Part shown: piece after piece, positions 1 to 8,261 of the stretch
Layout of the letters: the number at the start of each line of letters is the position of its first letter
Numbering within the stretch: the first letter of the stretch is position 1
Assembly: GCA_963739175.1 (NCBI GenBank)
Contig: CAVTZH010000008.1
Span: 248,001-312,000 of the forward strand
DNA length: 64,000 nt
DNA from: VAZQ01 sp963739175
Lineage (GTDB): Bacteria > Pseudomonadota > Alphaproteobacteria > Rhizobiales > Xanthobacteraceae
Direction: 5' to 3'
Made by a program: the position numbers and the translations under genes
The notes under the pieces: generated by a model
Told to the model about the DNA's origin: nothing
The model's input: only the letters and a program-made list of their open reading frames with translations
Databases searched by the model: none

Positions 1-529
1 CCCGGTGCTCGGCCTGTGCGAGACCAGCCTGCACGTCGCCTGCATGATGGGCGCCAATTTCTCGCTCGTCACCATCAACGAGAAGTTCACGCCGCGCATC
101 GTCGAGAACGTCGTGCACTACGGCCTGAAGGAGCGGCTCGCGGCGGTCAACCGCATGAAGACCGACCGCATCCTCAATCTCGACGAGGGCTTCGAGAACA
201 AGGACGTGCAGAGCGACCTGATCGGCCAATTCCAGAGCGCCGCCAAGGCCAACACCGACGCCGGCGCCGAGGTGGTGATCGCGGCCGGCGGCGTGGTGAT
301 GGCGCTGCTCGCCCACGCCGGCGTCTACACCACGCCGTCGGGTGCGCCGATCCTCAACGGCATCACCACGCTGGTGAAGATGGGCGAGATGGCGGTGAAG
401 CTCGACCGCATCATGGGCGGCACCTTCACCAGCAAGCGGCTGCAATATGCGCCGCCCGGCCCCGACCAGATTGCCGAGATCCGCGAATACTACGGCGCCA
501 ATATCTATCCGACGGTGAAGCCGAAGTGA
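1..529 (+). CDS. Asp/Glu/hydantoin racemase family protein (5' truncated)
   Basis: The reading frame is already open at base 2 (Pro-Val before the first possible GTG at 5), so the N-terminus lies outside the window. About 175 residues remain and end at TGA 527-529. The fold and wording (GLCETSLHVACMMG early, then an AGAEVVIAAGGVVMALL strand, then a conserved C-terminal helix) match the aspartate/glutamate/hydantoin racemase superfamily. These enzymes normally use two cysteines for proton transfer or related chemistry. In the second catalytic stretch, where relatives carry a Gly-Cys, this protein reads AAGGVVM with no Cys. It could be a racemase relative with altered chemistry, for example a decarboxylase or isomerase-type member. 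The substrate cannot be read from the sequence. The next gene is convergent and ends 8 bases away. Confidence 0.75.
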   Translation, partial: PVLGLCETSLHVACMMGANFSLVTINEKFTPRIVENVVHYGLKERLAAVNRMKTDRILNLDEGFENKDVQSDLIGQFQSAAKANTDAGAEVVIAAGGVVMALLAHAGVYTTPSGAPILNGITTLVKMGEMAVKLDRIMGGTFTSKRLQYAPPGPDQIAEIREYYGANIYPTVKPK

Positions 530-537
530 GGATGGCG

Positions 538-1084
538 TCAGGCGGCGGCGCGATCCGACGCGAGCATCGCGTAGCGCGCCTCGGTCCACCAGCGGCCCTG
601 CGCGAAGATGCATTCGCGCGCGACACGCCTCGCGGCGCATGCCGATCTTCTCCAGCACGCGGATGCAGGGATGGTTTTCGAGCGCAACGTCGGCCTCGAT
701 ACGGTTGAGGCGAAGGTCGCCGAAGCCGAAGGCGAGCATCCGCTGCGCGAGCTCGGTGGCATAGCCGCGCCCGCCGTGCGAGGGCACAACGCGTAGGCCA
801 ATGCTCGCGATCGCGGGTTGCGAACGCCCGAGCGAAACACCGCCGATCACGCTGCCGTCGCTCTTGAGCCGCGCCACATAGTCGTAGATGCGCCGCCGCT
901 CGCCATCGCCGCGATACTTGAGGTAGTTGGCGATCCGCTCCGGGACGTTGGTGAATTCCACGGGCTCGACCGCCTGATAAAGCCATTGCGTCGGCGAGTT
1001 CTGCCATGCTGCTTCGATCGCTGGCGCGTCGTCGGGCGACAGCTCCCGCAGCGTCAGGCGACTGGTTTCGAGCTCAGGCAGCAT
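538..1084 (-). pseudogene. GNAT family N-acetyltransferase, frameshifted near the 3' end
   Basis: Translation from ATG 1084 begins MLPELETSRLTLRELSPDDA, the usual opening of RimJ/RimL-type GNAT acetyltransferases, and continues through the acetyl-CoA loop region (HGGRGYATELAQRML) to VLEKIGMRRE. Immediately after this, at about 622-631, the frame breaks. One base forward, the expected ending VARECIFAQGRWWTEARYAM continues to a stop at 538-540. Removing a single base restores one about 182-residue protein of normal family length. The acceptor substrate is unknown. The break may be a sequencing insertion, because several genes in this window show the same +1 signature, or a true recent pseudogene. 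Confidence 0.75.
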
Positions 1085-1174
1085 CGCGGCACCGGCGGTC
1101 CCGTTGCGGTTTCGTCAGTTGTGGGTCGCGGCCGGCGGAACGCCGGGTTCAAGCCGGAACGTGCCTTTCCCGCC

Positions 1175-1399
1175 TCAGAGGCCTGCGGCCTTGCGCAGCG
1201 CGGCGTTGATGCGGTCCTGCCAGCCCGGCCCCTCCTCCTGGAACACATCGAGCACGTCGCGGTCGATGCGCAGCGACACCGTCTCCTTCGCGCCCGGGAT
1301 CGACTGCGTCTTCGGCATCGGCTCCAAAGGCTTGGGTGCCGTCGCCTTCTTGAACGCCGCCTCGGCAGCATCCCGCGTATCGTTGGGTCGTCGGGCCAT
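1175..1399 (-). CDS. BrnA-type antitoxin (orphan)
   Basis: This 74-residue protein ends with the BrnA/DUF4415 pattern VSLRIDRDVLDVFQEEGPGW followed by a short helix (INAALRKAAGL), a ribbon-helix-helix-type DNA-binding and dimerisation unit. The N-terminal half is charged and rich in Lys, Ala and Pro. BrnA normally neutralises the RelE-fold RNase BrnT, encoded just upstream in the same operon, and represses that operon. Here the upstream 189 bases hold only a palindromic repeat and no BrnT-like frame exists on either strand, so this is a solitary antitoxin or a DNA-binding regulator derived from one. Confidence 0.75.
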   Translation of the reverse strand: MARRPNDTRDAAEAAFKKATAPKPLEPMPKTQSIPGAKETVSLRIDRDVLDVFQEEGPGWQDRINAALRKAAGL

Positions 1400-1430
1400 G
1401 GATATGCTCCTCAGAGATACGAGATCGTAG

Positions 1431-1490
1431 CCCGGATGGAGTCATAAGCGCGTTTACGCGCGTCTTCAACGCGCTATGGCGCAATCCGGG
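1431..1490. repeat. REP-like palindrome with inserted three-arm module (copy 1)
   Basis: The outer arms CCCGGAT (1431-1437) and ATCCGGG (1484-1490) enclose a ~36-bp module at 1443-1479 with three arms, AAGCGCG, CGCGCGT and ACGCGCT, separated by TTTA and CTTCA. The same module, with coordinated G/C swaps in all three arms, recurs at 32465-32500 and 52178-52213 inside different outer palindromes. It lies between the divergent brnA-like and Bug genes. Confidence 0.7.
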
Positions 1491-1588
1491 ATTCTTCGTC
1501 CCGCATATCCCCCCGCATTTCGCTTCGCTCCATGCGCGCTGCACGCTACGCTCAGCTGGGGGTGGATGTCCGACGCGGGAGCGACTTC

Positions 1589-2548
1589 ATGAGGACCGGC
1601 ACGATCGTCGCATCGCTTGTGATTGCTCTCGCTACGCCGGCGTCCGCCGAAGAGGCTTATCCATCGCGGCCAGTCAGCCTGGTGGTGCCGATCGCGGCCG
1701 GCGGCGGGCTCGACGCGGTGGCGCGGCTGACGGCGCGGAAATATTCGGCGGCGCTGGGCCAGCCGATCGTGATCGAGAACCGCGCCGGCGGCGCCCAGAA
1801 CATCGGCATCCGCTCGGTGGCGAAGGCGACGGCGGACGGCTACACCCTGCTCTACGCGAGCAACACCATCACCATCAATCCGGCGCTGTTCACCAATCTC
1901 GGCTATGACGTCAACACCGATCTGATCCCGATCGGCAAGGTGGCGTCGCTGCCGCTGCTGATCGTCGGCCGCGCCGGCGCGCCCTACACGACCCTTCCCG
2001 CGCTGATCGCCTTCGCCAAAGCCAATCCCGACAAGCTGTCCTACGGCTCGCCCGGATCGGGGACGCCGCATCACCTCGGCATGGAGCTGTTGAAGAGCGC
2101 GGCCGGCATCGACGTCACCCATGTGCCGTACAAGGGTTCGGCGCCGGGGCTGACCGACCTGCTCGGCGGCAATCTTCCGCTCCTGGTGACGACGGCGGCG
2201 CCGGTGCGTGCGCAGCTCGCATCGGGCGAGCTTCGCGCCTTCGCGACCCTCGACGCGACGCGGCTCGCCGAGTATCCGCAGGTGCCGGCGGTCAGCGAGA
2301 CGCTCAAGGATTTCGAGGTCGGCGTCTGGCACGGCGTGTTCGCACCGGCGGCGACGCCGGGAGCGATCGCGGCGAAGCTCACGCGCCTGCTCGAAGGCGT
2401 CGTCACGGATCAGGAGCTCGCGGCGCAGCTCGACAAGATCGGCGTGCTGACGTCATGGGCATCGCCGGCGGACTTGCGGGCGACCATCAAGAACGAACAG
2501 GCGGCCTGGGCGACGGCGATCAAGAAGGCCGGCATTCAAGTGAAGTAG
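1589..2548 (+). CDS. Tripartite tricarboxylate transporter (Bug/TctC) substrate-binding protein
   Basis: This is a 319-residue periplasmic binding protein of the Bug family. Starting at ATG 1589 gives a clean signal peptide (TIVASLVIALATPASAEE), whereas the frame open since 1532 adds an unlikely leader. Family landmarks are YPSRPVSLVVPIAAGGGLD, then QPIVIENRAGG, the DGYTLLYAS turn, YGSPGSGTPHHL and HVPYKGSAP. Bug proteins bind small carboxylates or amides and hand them to TctA/TctB membrane partners, none of which is nearby. It appears to be monocistronic; the ligand is unknown. Confidence 0.9.
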   Translation: MRTGTIVASLVIALATPASAEEAYPSRPVSLVVPIAAGGGLDAVARLTARKYSAALGQPIVIENRAGGAQNIGIRSVAKATADGYTLLYASNTITINPALFTNLGYDVNTDLIPIGKVASLPLLIVGRAGAPYTTLPALIAFAKANPDKLSYGSPGSGTPHHLGMELLKSAAGIDVTHVPYKGSAPGLTDLLGGNLPLLVTTAAPVRAQLASGELRAFATLDATRLAEYPQVPAVSETLKDFEVGVWHGVFAPAATPGAIAAKLTRLLEGVVTDQELAAQLDKIGVLTSWASPADLRATIKNEQAAWATAIKKAGIQVK

Positions 2549-2599
2549 GAAGGTGCGTCACCCACTTGCCTCCGCCACACGTCATGCGATACTTTTGTC

Positions 2600-2612
2600 A
2601 TAATGCCATTAT
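2600..2612. promoter_or_regulatory. 13-bp palindrome upstream of small secreted protein
   Basis: ATAATG-C-CATTAT is a perfect palindrome in an unusually AT-rich stretch for this genome, 31 bases before the start at 2644. It could be an operator. No specific regulator can be named from the sequence. Confidence 0.3.
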
Positions 2613-2643
2613 AAATTGCATCAGCCCTGGGGGGAACATTCCA

Positions 2644-2895
2644 ATGCTCGCGACCGTGGCCAAACTAACGCTCGTTACCGCCGTGCTGATGCTGTTCGCG
2701 CCCAGTGCCGACGCGCAGAGTGTTCATCCGCGATGCGCCAAATCGAAAGACAAAGTGAAGTGCACCTGTTGGCTGTCCAATGGAGCCGTATTGGCGCGGA
2801 AGCCCGATGGCAAGGCGGTCATGCGGACCACGACACAATGGGACATGGACAGAATTATCGCCTGCATGCGACGCAACGGTCGCGCGAACGGCTGA
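2644..2895 (+). CDS. Small secreted cysteine-containing protein (tandem paralog 1)
   Basis: I do not recognise a named family. The 83-residue product starts at ATG 2644 with a signal peptide (LTLVTAVLMLFAPSADAQ). The mature part carries four cysteines in the pattern HPRCAK...KVKCTCWLSNGA...ACMRRNGR, plausibly two disulfides. The next gene encodes a paralog with the same four-Cys framework, so the pair arose by tandem duplication. The leader upstream is AT-rich and holds a GGGG-type ribosome-binding site. It is probably a periplasmic or surface microprotein of unknown role. Confidence 0.65.
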   Translation: MLATVAKLTLVTAVLMLFAPSADAQSVHPRCAKSKDKVKCTCWLSNGAVLARKPDGKAVMRTTTQWDMDRIIACMRRNGRANG

Positions 2896-2943
2896 AGCAT
2901 TCTTTTTTCAACCCTGTAACGCAACTCATCAAGGGCAACGCCA

Positions 2944-3204
2944 ATGCTCACTAACGCCGCCAAACTCTTCGCCTTGTTCGGTGTACTTGCGATCGCCGTC
3001 ACCAGCGCCGAAGCCCAGAGGATTCATCCGGACTGCGCAAAGCGCAACTTCAGCGACAAAGTGGGCTGCACATGCGCCCTGGAGAATGGCGGCGCCATCG
3101 TGCCAAGGAAAGGCGGCGGCTGGCGCTGGGTCTCCAAGACCAGCGGGCGCCAGGCCGTCAATGAAGGGTTCGTGCAGTGCATGAAGCGCCACGGACGCGG
3201 CTGA
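2944..3204 (+). CDS. Small secreted cysteine-containing protein (tandem paralog 2)
   Basis: This 86-residue product with signal peptide LFALFGVLAIAVTSAEAQ is a paralog of the preceding gene. Shared blocks are IHPDCAK, DKVGCTC, a Leu-x-Asn-Gly turn and QCMKRHGRG, so the four cysteines are conserved while the linker (GGGWRWVSKTSGRQ) differs in length and composition. It lies 48 bases downstream on the same strand, probably in one transcript. Function unknown; a structural disulfide microprotein is the likeliest reading. Confidence 0.65.
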   Translation: MLTNAAKLFALFGVLAIAVTSAEAQRIHPDCAKRNFSDKVGCTCALENGGAIVPRKGGGWRWVSKTSGRQAVNEGFVQCMKRHGRG

Positions 3205-3240
3205 GCTAGCGGGCGGCGTCCGCGACCTCCTGACACGCAT

Positions 3241-3264
3241 AGCGCGCTTTGTGCGCCGTTTTTG
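3241..3264 (+). terminator. Possible weak terminator after the paired secreted proteins
   Basis: AGCGCGCTTTGTGCGCCG can fold into a short GC stem and is followed by TTTTTG. The stem is only 4-5 bp, so this is weak support. Confidence 0.3.
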
Positions 3265-3320
3265 ATGGTCATGCGTTAGCCCGGTGCAACGCTCGCAACG
3301 AGCACCACCAGGGATCGCGC

Positions 3321-3776
3321 ATGGACCTCTCCTTTCTCGACGTCGGCCTGCGGCTCGGCGCCGCCGCCTTGACGGGCGCCGTGATCGGCATCAACCGCGA
3401 CCTCACCAACAAGCCGATCGGCATGCGGACCTTGGGACTGGTCGCGCTCGGCGCGGCGGCGGTGGCGGTCGCCACCATCCAGGTCGCCGAGATGGCGGAG
3501 AATCCGGACGCCATGAGCCGCGTGGTGCAGGGCATCATTCAGGGCGTGATGGCCGGCATCAGCTTTATCGGCGCCGGCGTGATCCTGCGCGACGCCAAGG
3601 CGCGGACGGTCGAGGGCCTGACCACGGCCGCGACCGTGTGGGTGACGGCCGCGCTCGGCATCGCCTGCGGCCTCGGGCGCTGGAACGTGGCCGTCGTCGG
3701 CGTGGTGATCGCGCTGCTGCTGCTGGTCGCGGTCGCCTGGGTCGAACGGCTCGTCAGCAAGATCAGCAGTTCGTGA
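3321..3776 (+). CDS. MgtC/SapB family membrane protein
   Basis: This 151-residue protein starts at ATG 3321, after GGGATCGCGC, and has four or five hydrophobic segments. It carries the MgtC/SapB signatures: the GAVIGINRDLTNKPIGMRT loop after the first helix, the GVMAGISFIGAGVILRD block, and ARTVEGLTTAATVWVTAALG. Family members are inner-membrane proteins; MgtC itself is linked to magnesium-limited growth and control of ATP synthase, but most homologues are uncharacterised. This one is the short form without the C-terminal ACT-like domain. It appears to be monocistronic. Confidence 0.88.
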   Translation: MDLSFLDVGLRLGAAALTGAVIGINRDLTNKPIGMRTLGLVALGAAAVAVATIQVAEMAENPDAMSRVVQGIIQGVMAGISFIGAGVILRDAKARTVEGLTTAATVWVTAALGIACGLGRWNVAVVGVVIALLLLVAVAWVERLVSKISSS

Positions 3777-3782
3777 CGCGCC

Positions 3783-4076
3783 TCAATAGCCGCGGCCGCG
3801 CGGCGGCTGCGCGTAGCGCTTGCCTTCGATGCGGTCCCAGCCGATCGCCGGATTGGGGAAGCAGCCGTCGCCGCCGCCGCCGATCGACGCCAGGCACTGC
3901 TGCTGTGTGTAGTAGGTGCAATCGGGAAGGCCGCCGCCCGGCCCGCCGCGTCCGGCTTGCAGGCACCAGGGCCGGGGCGGATGGGATTGCGCCCCGGCCG
4001 GCGCGACCGTCGCCGGCAAGGACAGCGTGGCAACCGCAAGACCGATCAAAGCGGTACATACGAGAGCGGTGCGCAT
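3783..4076 (-). CDS. DUF3551 family small secreted protein
   Basis: This 97-residue product starts at ATG 4076 and has a signal peptide (LVCTALIGLAVATLSLPATV). The mature part has the DUF3551 pattern of paired Cys: RPWCLQ..., PDCTYYTQQQCLASI and GGDGCFPNP. The family is abundant in Bradyrhizobium and relatives and has no assigned function. The gene is convergent with the MgtC gene, its end being 6 bases away. The ribosome-binding site AGGAGG precedes the chosen start. Confidence 0.8.
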   Translation of the reverse strand: MRTALVCTALIGLAVATLSLPATVAPAGAQSHPPRPWCLQAGRGGPGGGLPDCTYYTQQQCLASIGGGGDGCFPNPAIGWDRIEGKRYAQPPRGRGY

Positions 4077-4275
4077 GGATACCTCCTGCTTCGTGGCCGC
4101 GAACGGCCGCCACGGAAGTAAACACCATCGCACCTCGCTTCGTTCGCTTAATGCGCACAATCACTCGAATTTGTTTCAAAGAGGACACTAGGCGCAGTGT
4201 TGGTTTTGGCGTGCTATGATCGCGCCGCAGAGTCTCTTCCGCGCCGGGTGCGCGCTTCGCAACGGGAGGCAAGAC

Positions 4276-4503
4276 ATGCGCTGGTTCCATATGAGCTTGA
4301 TCGCCATTCTCGCCGCGGCGACGGTGATCTTCGCATTCCAGAACCTTCAAAGCGTCACGGTGGCGTTCCTCGGCTTACGGCTCAACGCGCCGCTCGCCGT
4401 TCTGATCGCCGTGGTCTATGTGCTCGGCATGGCGACTGGCGGCAGCCTGTGGGCGATGTTCCGCTGGGCGCTGGACGGATCGAAACGGCCGGCCACGTCC
4501 TGA
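4276..4503 (+). CDS. LapA (DUF1049)-like membrane protein
   Basis: This 75-residue protein starts at ATG 4276, preceded by GGGAGGCAAGAC. Two transmembrane helices (residues about 3-20 and 35-60) flank a short loop with FQNLQSVTVAFLGLRL, matching the lipopolysaccharide-assembly protein A (DUF1049) domain. E. coli LapA works with LapB in LpxC turnover, but LapB is not here. The longer frame from 4216 lacks a ribosome-binding site and was not used. Confidence 0.7.
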   Translation: MRWFHMSLIAILAAATVIFAFQNLQSVTVAFLGLRLNAPLAVLIAVVYVLGMATGGSLWAMFRWALDGSKRPATS

Positions 4504-4512
4504 GGCGCGGCA

Positions 4513-5757
4513 TCAGGAACGCCCGGCAGCGCGCGTGACGTTGGCGCTGCGCGTCGGCACGCCGAATTCCGTGCGACACACCTCGGCCAGCGCGGCGATG
4601 CCGGCACGGATCTCGTCGACGGTCGGGCTCGCGAAGCAGAGCCGCATCCGGCACTTGCTGTAGGCCCTGTCGACCGACCAGTCCGGGCCCGGATTGATCG
4701 CGACGCCGGCTTTGAGCGCCGCCTGGAAGAGCTTCGGCGTGTCGACGTTGTCGGGCAGCTTCACCCACAGGAAGATGCCGCCCTTGGGCGCCTCGAACTC
4801 GGCCGCGGTGCCGAACTGCTCGGCGAGCGCGTCCATCATCGTGTCGAGCTTCACGCGCAGCCCGCGCGAGAGATCGCTCACATGCGCCGCGAAATGCGGC
4901 GCGCAATACTCCGCAAGCACCATCTGCTCGAGCGCGCCGGAGCCGGCGTCGGTCTTGATCGACAGCGCGCGCGACAGGATGTCCCAGCCGGCGACGATGT
5001 AGCCGACGCGCAGCGCCGGCGCGATCGACTTCGAGAACGAGCCGACATGCACGACGCCGCCGTTGCGGCTCATGGCGTAGATCGCGGGCGGGCGCGTGCC
5101 GTCCCAGATCAGGTCGGCATAGCAATCGTCCTCGAAGATCGGGACGCCGTGCGCTTCCGACAGCTTGAGCAGCTCGGCGCGGCGCGCCTCCGGCATGATC
5201 GAGCCGGTCGGGTTCTGCACGGTCGGGATCGTGTAGATGTATTTCGCGCGCACGCCGCGGCGCTTGAGATCGTCGAGCGCATTCGACAGCGCGTCCATGC
5301 GCATGCCGTCGCTATCGAGCGGGATGCCGATGGTGTTGACGCCAAGCTTCGTCAGCCGGTTGATCGAGCCCTGGTAGCACTCCTGCTCGATGATCGCGGT
5401 GTCGCCGCGCGCCAGGAACACGCCATTGACGAGATCGAGCGCCTGCAGCGAGCCCGAGGTGACGAGGATGTCGTCGGCGCTGCAGGCGATGCCGGCGTCG
5501 CGCTTGAGCTTCTGGGTGAGGAAATCGCGCAGCGGCCGGTAGCCTTGCGGCCCATGCGCAAGCCCGTAGGTCGCGAGGTTGCGGCCCTCGCGTTGCAGCA
5601 CCGCGGCCGAGGCCGCGATCAGGGCGTCAACCGGCACCTGGTCGGCGTCATTGTTGCCGCCGATGAAATTGTATTTGGCGAGCCCGCCCCACTTCCCCGC
5701 CGGCGCCGGCAGGCCCGGCTTGAACAGCGGCGCGTAGTCGAATGCTGCGGACGTCAT
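4513..5757 (-). CDS. PLP-dependent aminotransferase (class I/II, 2-aminoadipate aminotransferase-like)
   Basis: This 414-residue fold-type I enzyme starts at ATG 5757, which has GGGGGG eight bases upstream. Visible landmarks are TSGSLQALDLV near residue 100 (phosphate-binding side), QNPTG at 181-185, the Asp pair in FEDDCYADL at 210-211 and the Schiff-base lysine K243 in GSFSKSIAPALRVGY. There is no GntR head, so it is the stand-alone relative of MocR and 2-aminoadipate or valine-pyruvate transaminases. The amino donor is not predictable. The gene is divergent from the 5943 gene, and its end is 9 bases from the LapA-like gene. Confidence 0.88.
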   Translation of the reverse strand: MTSAAFDYAPLFKPGLPAPAGKWGGLAKYNFIGGNNDADQVPVDALIAASAAVLQREGRNLATYGLAHGPQGYRPLRDFLTQKLKRDAGIACSADDILVTSGSLQALDLVNGVFLARGDTAIIEQECYQGSINRLTKLGVNTIGIPLDSDGMRMDALSNALDDLKRRGVRAKYIYTIPTVQNPTGSIMPEARRAELLKLSEAHGVPIFEDDCYADLIWDGTRPPAIYAMSRNGGVVHVGSFSKSIAPALRVGYIVAGWDILSRALSIKTDAGSGALEQMVLAEYCAPHFAAHVSDLSRGLRVKLDTMMDALAEQFGTAAEFEAPKGGIFLWVKLPDNVDTPKLFQAALKAGVAINPGPDWSVDRAYSKCRMRLCFASPTVDEIRAGIAALAEVCRTEFGVPTRSANVTRAAGRS

Positions 5758-5942
5758 AAGTACCCCCCTGCCACGCCGGACGAACTGCGATGAGTGGTGG
5801 CGCACTACACGCCGACAAACAAGGCACAAGATATGGTAGATCATCCTTTTAGATACAGCTCAAGATTGTACGGTACCTTTGCACGATTGCTGTCGCCGCA
5901 TCTTTGCAATTTGCTTGAAGCCGTCAACGTCGGGAGCGCGAT

Positions 5943-6596
5943 GTGGCAAGCGGCAAGGTCTATTCGGTCGACGAAGTTTATGCTCGTATCACGCGAGCCC
6001 AGCCCGCACATATTGCGATCCACGCCATCGGAAGGACTTCCACGACCGGCTGGAGCGGCGGCGCGCTGGCGAAATACATCTACCTCGTCCCTCCGGCCGA
6101 CGGCGTGCAGGCGTTCGATTTTTATGCGCAGCTACCGGAGCCCGGTGCGATCACGCTCAATGTGCTCACGCCGATCAGCGCTCATGCCGAACTTCCCAAT
6201 GTCGACGTCGACAACTACTGGGGCCGCGCACTGCCGTTGAAAGGCATCCGCGTGCACGCGGTAGCCAATGCCAAGACCGTGAACGTCGTATCGCGCGCGG
6301 AAGCGTTGCGGCTGAGCACAAGAATGTCGCCGCAGGCGACAGTTGCGTATGTCGCCCCTGACGGCGGTCCGGAACTTCCTGGCTACGAGGAAGACATCAA
6401 GCCGCTGTTCCGGCCGCGCGACGTCAACGCGATGATCGCCTTCGGCGAATTCAATCTGCACAGCTACGACGATGTCAAAACGCATGCACAGAACATCTTG
6501 GACCGTCTAAAGGACGACATGCCCTGCGATGGACCTTGGCCGGAAACCGACATTGCAAAATTTCAGGCGTGGATGGACGGAGGAATGCAACCGTAG
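5943..6596 (+). CDS. Hypothetical protein with C-terminal MPCDGPWP module
   Basis: This 217-residue protein begins at GTG 5943 after GGGAGCGC. It has no signal peptide and no family I can name for residues 1-140, which look beta-rich. The last about 60 residues form a module I recognise as recurrent: EEDIKPLFRPRDVNAMI, then a short Tyr-Asp-Asp segment with Asn/Leu-Asp-Arg-Leu, then MPCDGPWP and FQAWMDGGM. It is appended to diverse proteins in bacteria. It is followed 50 bases later by a c-type cytochrome-like gene, so a joint role is plausible but unproven. Confidence 0.6.
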   Translation: MASGKVYSVDEVYARITRAQPAHIAIHAIGRTSTTGWSGGALAKYIYLVPPADGVQAFDFYAQLPEPGAITLNVLTPISAHAELPNVDVDNYWGRALPLKGIRVHAVANAKTVNVVSRAEALRLSTRMSPQATVAYVAPDGGPELPGYEEDIKPLFRPRDVNAMIAFGEFNLHSYDDVKTHAQNILDRLKDDMPCDGPWPETDIAKFQAWMDGGMQP

Positions 6597-6646
6597 TCGC
6601 GTGGCGTGACCAACATGCCGCCGCATCTCACTCGAGGAGGATCCCA

Positions 6647-8202
6647 ATGCTCCGCATATTCGCAGCCGTTGGCGTTGCGTCAGTGGCTCTTCTTTACGTC
6701 GGCACCGGGGCCGCGCAAAAGGCCGCCGAGCCGCCAATTCTCTCGATGAAACCCAAAGTGATGCCAAAGACTGAGGCCACGCCAGGAGGGGCGTGTTCTC
6801 ATTGGGCGGGGAAAGGACTATCGGCCCGGTCAGCGGCACCAAGGCACAGCAGGCGGTTTTCGACGAGTTGATGCACAACATGAAGCTGCGCAGGGATTTT
6901 GCGTGGCAGATCGTCGATCAGATGCTGCAACCAACGACGATCAAGCTGCCTGGTAGCGGTGCCCAAGTGGACGTGCCGCTTTGGCAAACCTGGTACGAAG
7001 GCAGAGGCTCGGAAGTCGGCAAGAGCAACGACGAGCTGACCGGTCTAATCACGTCCTTTTTCGAGAAGCTCAAGAAAAATCCGTCCGCCGATCTCGCGAC
7101 GACGGCGGATCAGGCGCTCAACGAACAAGCCATGAAGGACCTTGCCCAATCGGTGACGGTCCAAAACATGACTGCGGTACTGCGGCAGAATGCCGGGATT
7201 CCGACCAAGTTCGGAGGGCAAGGCACTACCTTGTTCAGCCCGTCTTTCGTCAAGCACATGATGGTCATGGCGAGACAGGTGGAGAATTGCAGCCACAAAG
7301 GAATCACGCCTGCGACGCAGCCGCCGAGTCCCGACAACTTCTCGCACTGCATCAAGGAATTTCCCCGCGACGCCGTCATGGTCAAGACGGCGTGGATCGA
7401 TCTGGAGGACGGCGTTGCCGTCCATGACACCAGCCCAGCCGGGATGACGGCGGTCATCAACGAAGGCACCTGGCCCGGCGGTAGTTTTCATCCGGCTACG
7501 CCCAAGACGGTCAAGCCGGCTCCGGGCACCATCTATACGAACGAAACGGAGGAAGGCCGCCAGTTCGGTCTTGCCGCCATTCATCTCGTCACCAAGGACG
7601 TCCGGGAATGGGTCTGGGTTTCGTTGTGGTGGAGCCCCGATCCCGCAAGCGATTTCGGCGCCGATCGCCCCGACGGCATCGCCAAGTACAATGGCGGCGT
7701 CTGGAGCAACTACAAAATGTGCGTCGTCTCTTCGTTCGATGAGGGCGACCTGCAGCCTTGGTCGCACTACAGCGGAAAGCAGGAAACCCTTGGACGATCG
7801 ATCCGAGCCACGTTCGACGCGATCCAGGCCCATGTCACCAAGGGCGTGACGGGCAATATCATCATCGGCGTCGACGACGCAACTCTCCCCGCCTCGGCGA
7901 GAGGTCCCTGGGCCGCGCCGCACAACCGGGTCACGAGCTGGTGCAGCAACCCGTTTGTGGAAGCGCATTCCGGCAATGGCAGGACGAGTTGTATTGGCTG
8001 CCATCAGCTTGTGCTGACCGAAAGCATCGCCAATCCGGGAAGCCGCGCAAGCTTCGCAGAGGCGACGATGGGCCACGAACCTCAATTCGCCCGATCGTTC
8101 ATCTTCAGGAATTTCACGGCGGATTTCTCATGGGCGTTTCAAGGCCAATTCCAGCCGATCATCAGGAACACGCGGAAAAAGGTCGGCTTCGAGTGGCCAT
8201 AG
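6647..8202 (+). pseudogene. Exported monoheme cytochrome-like protein with apparent frameshift after the signal peptide
   Basis: ATG 6647, after GAGGAGG, opens a signal peptide (IFAAVGVASVALLYVGTGAAQ) and about 30 further residues. At 6782-6792, in the run AGGAGGGG, the frame must move for the long remaining frame (FSLGGERTIGPVSGTKAQQA onward) to follow. One missing G would repair it and give a protein of about 519 residues. Near the C-terminus (7990-8004) is a single heme c-binding Cys-Ile-Gly-Cys-His. The rest resembles no named enzyme. If unrepaired, the mature part would lack an export signal. It follows the MPCDGPWP-module gene. Confidence 0.65.
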
Positions 8203-8261
8203 CGGCGCCAGCGAGCGGGTTTCCCGGCGCCATCACGAACAGGCCGGGTAACTCGGCTCGC

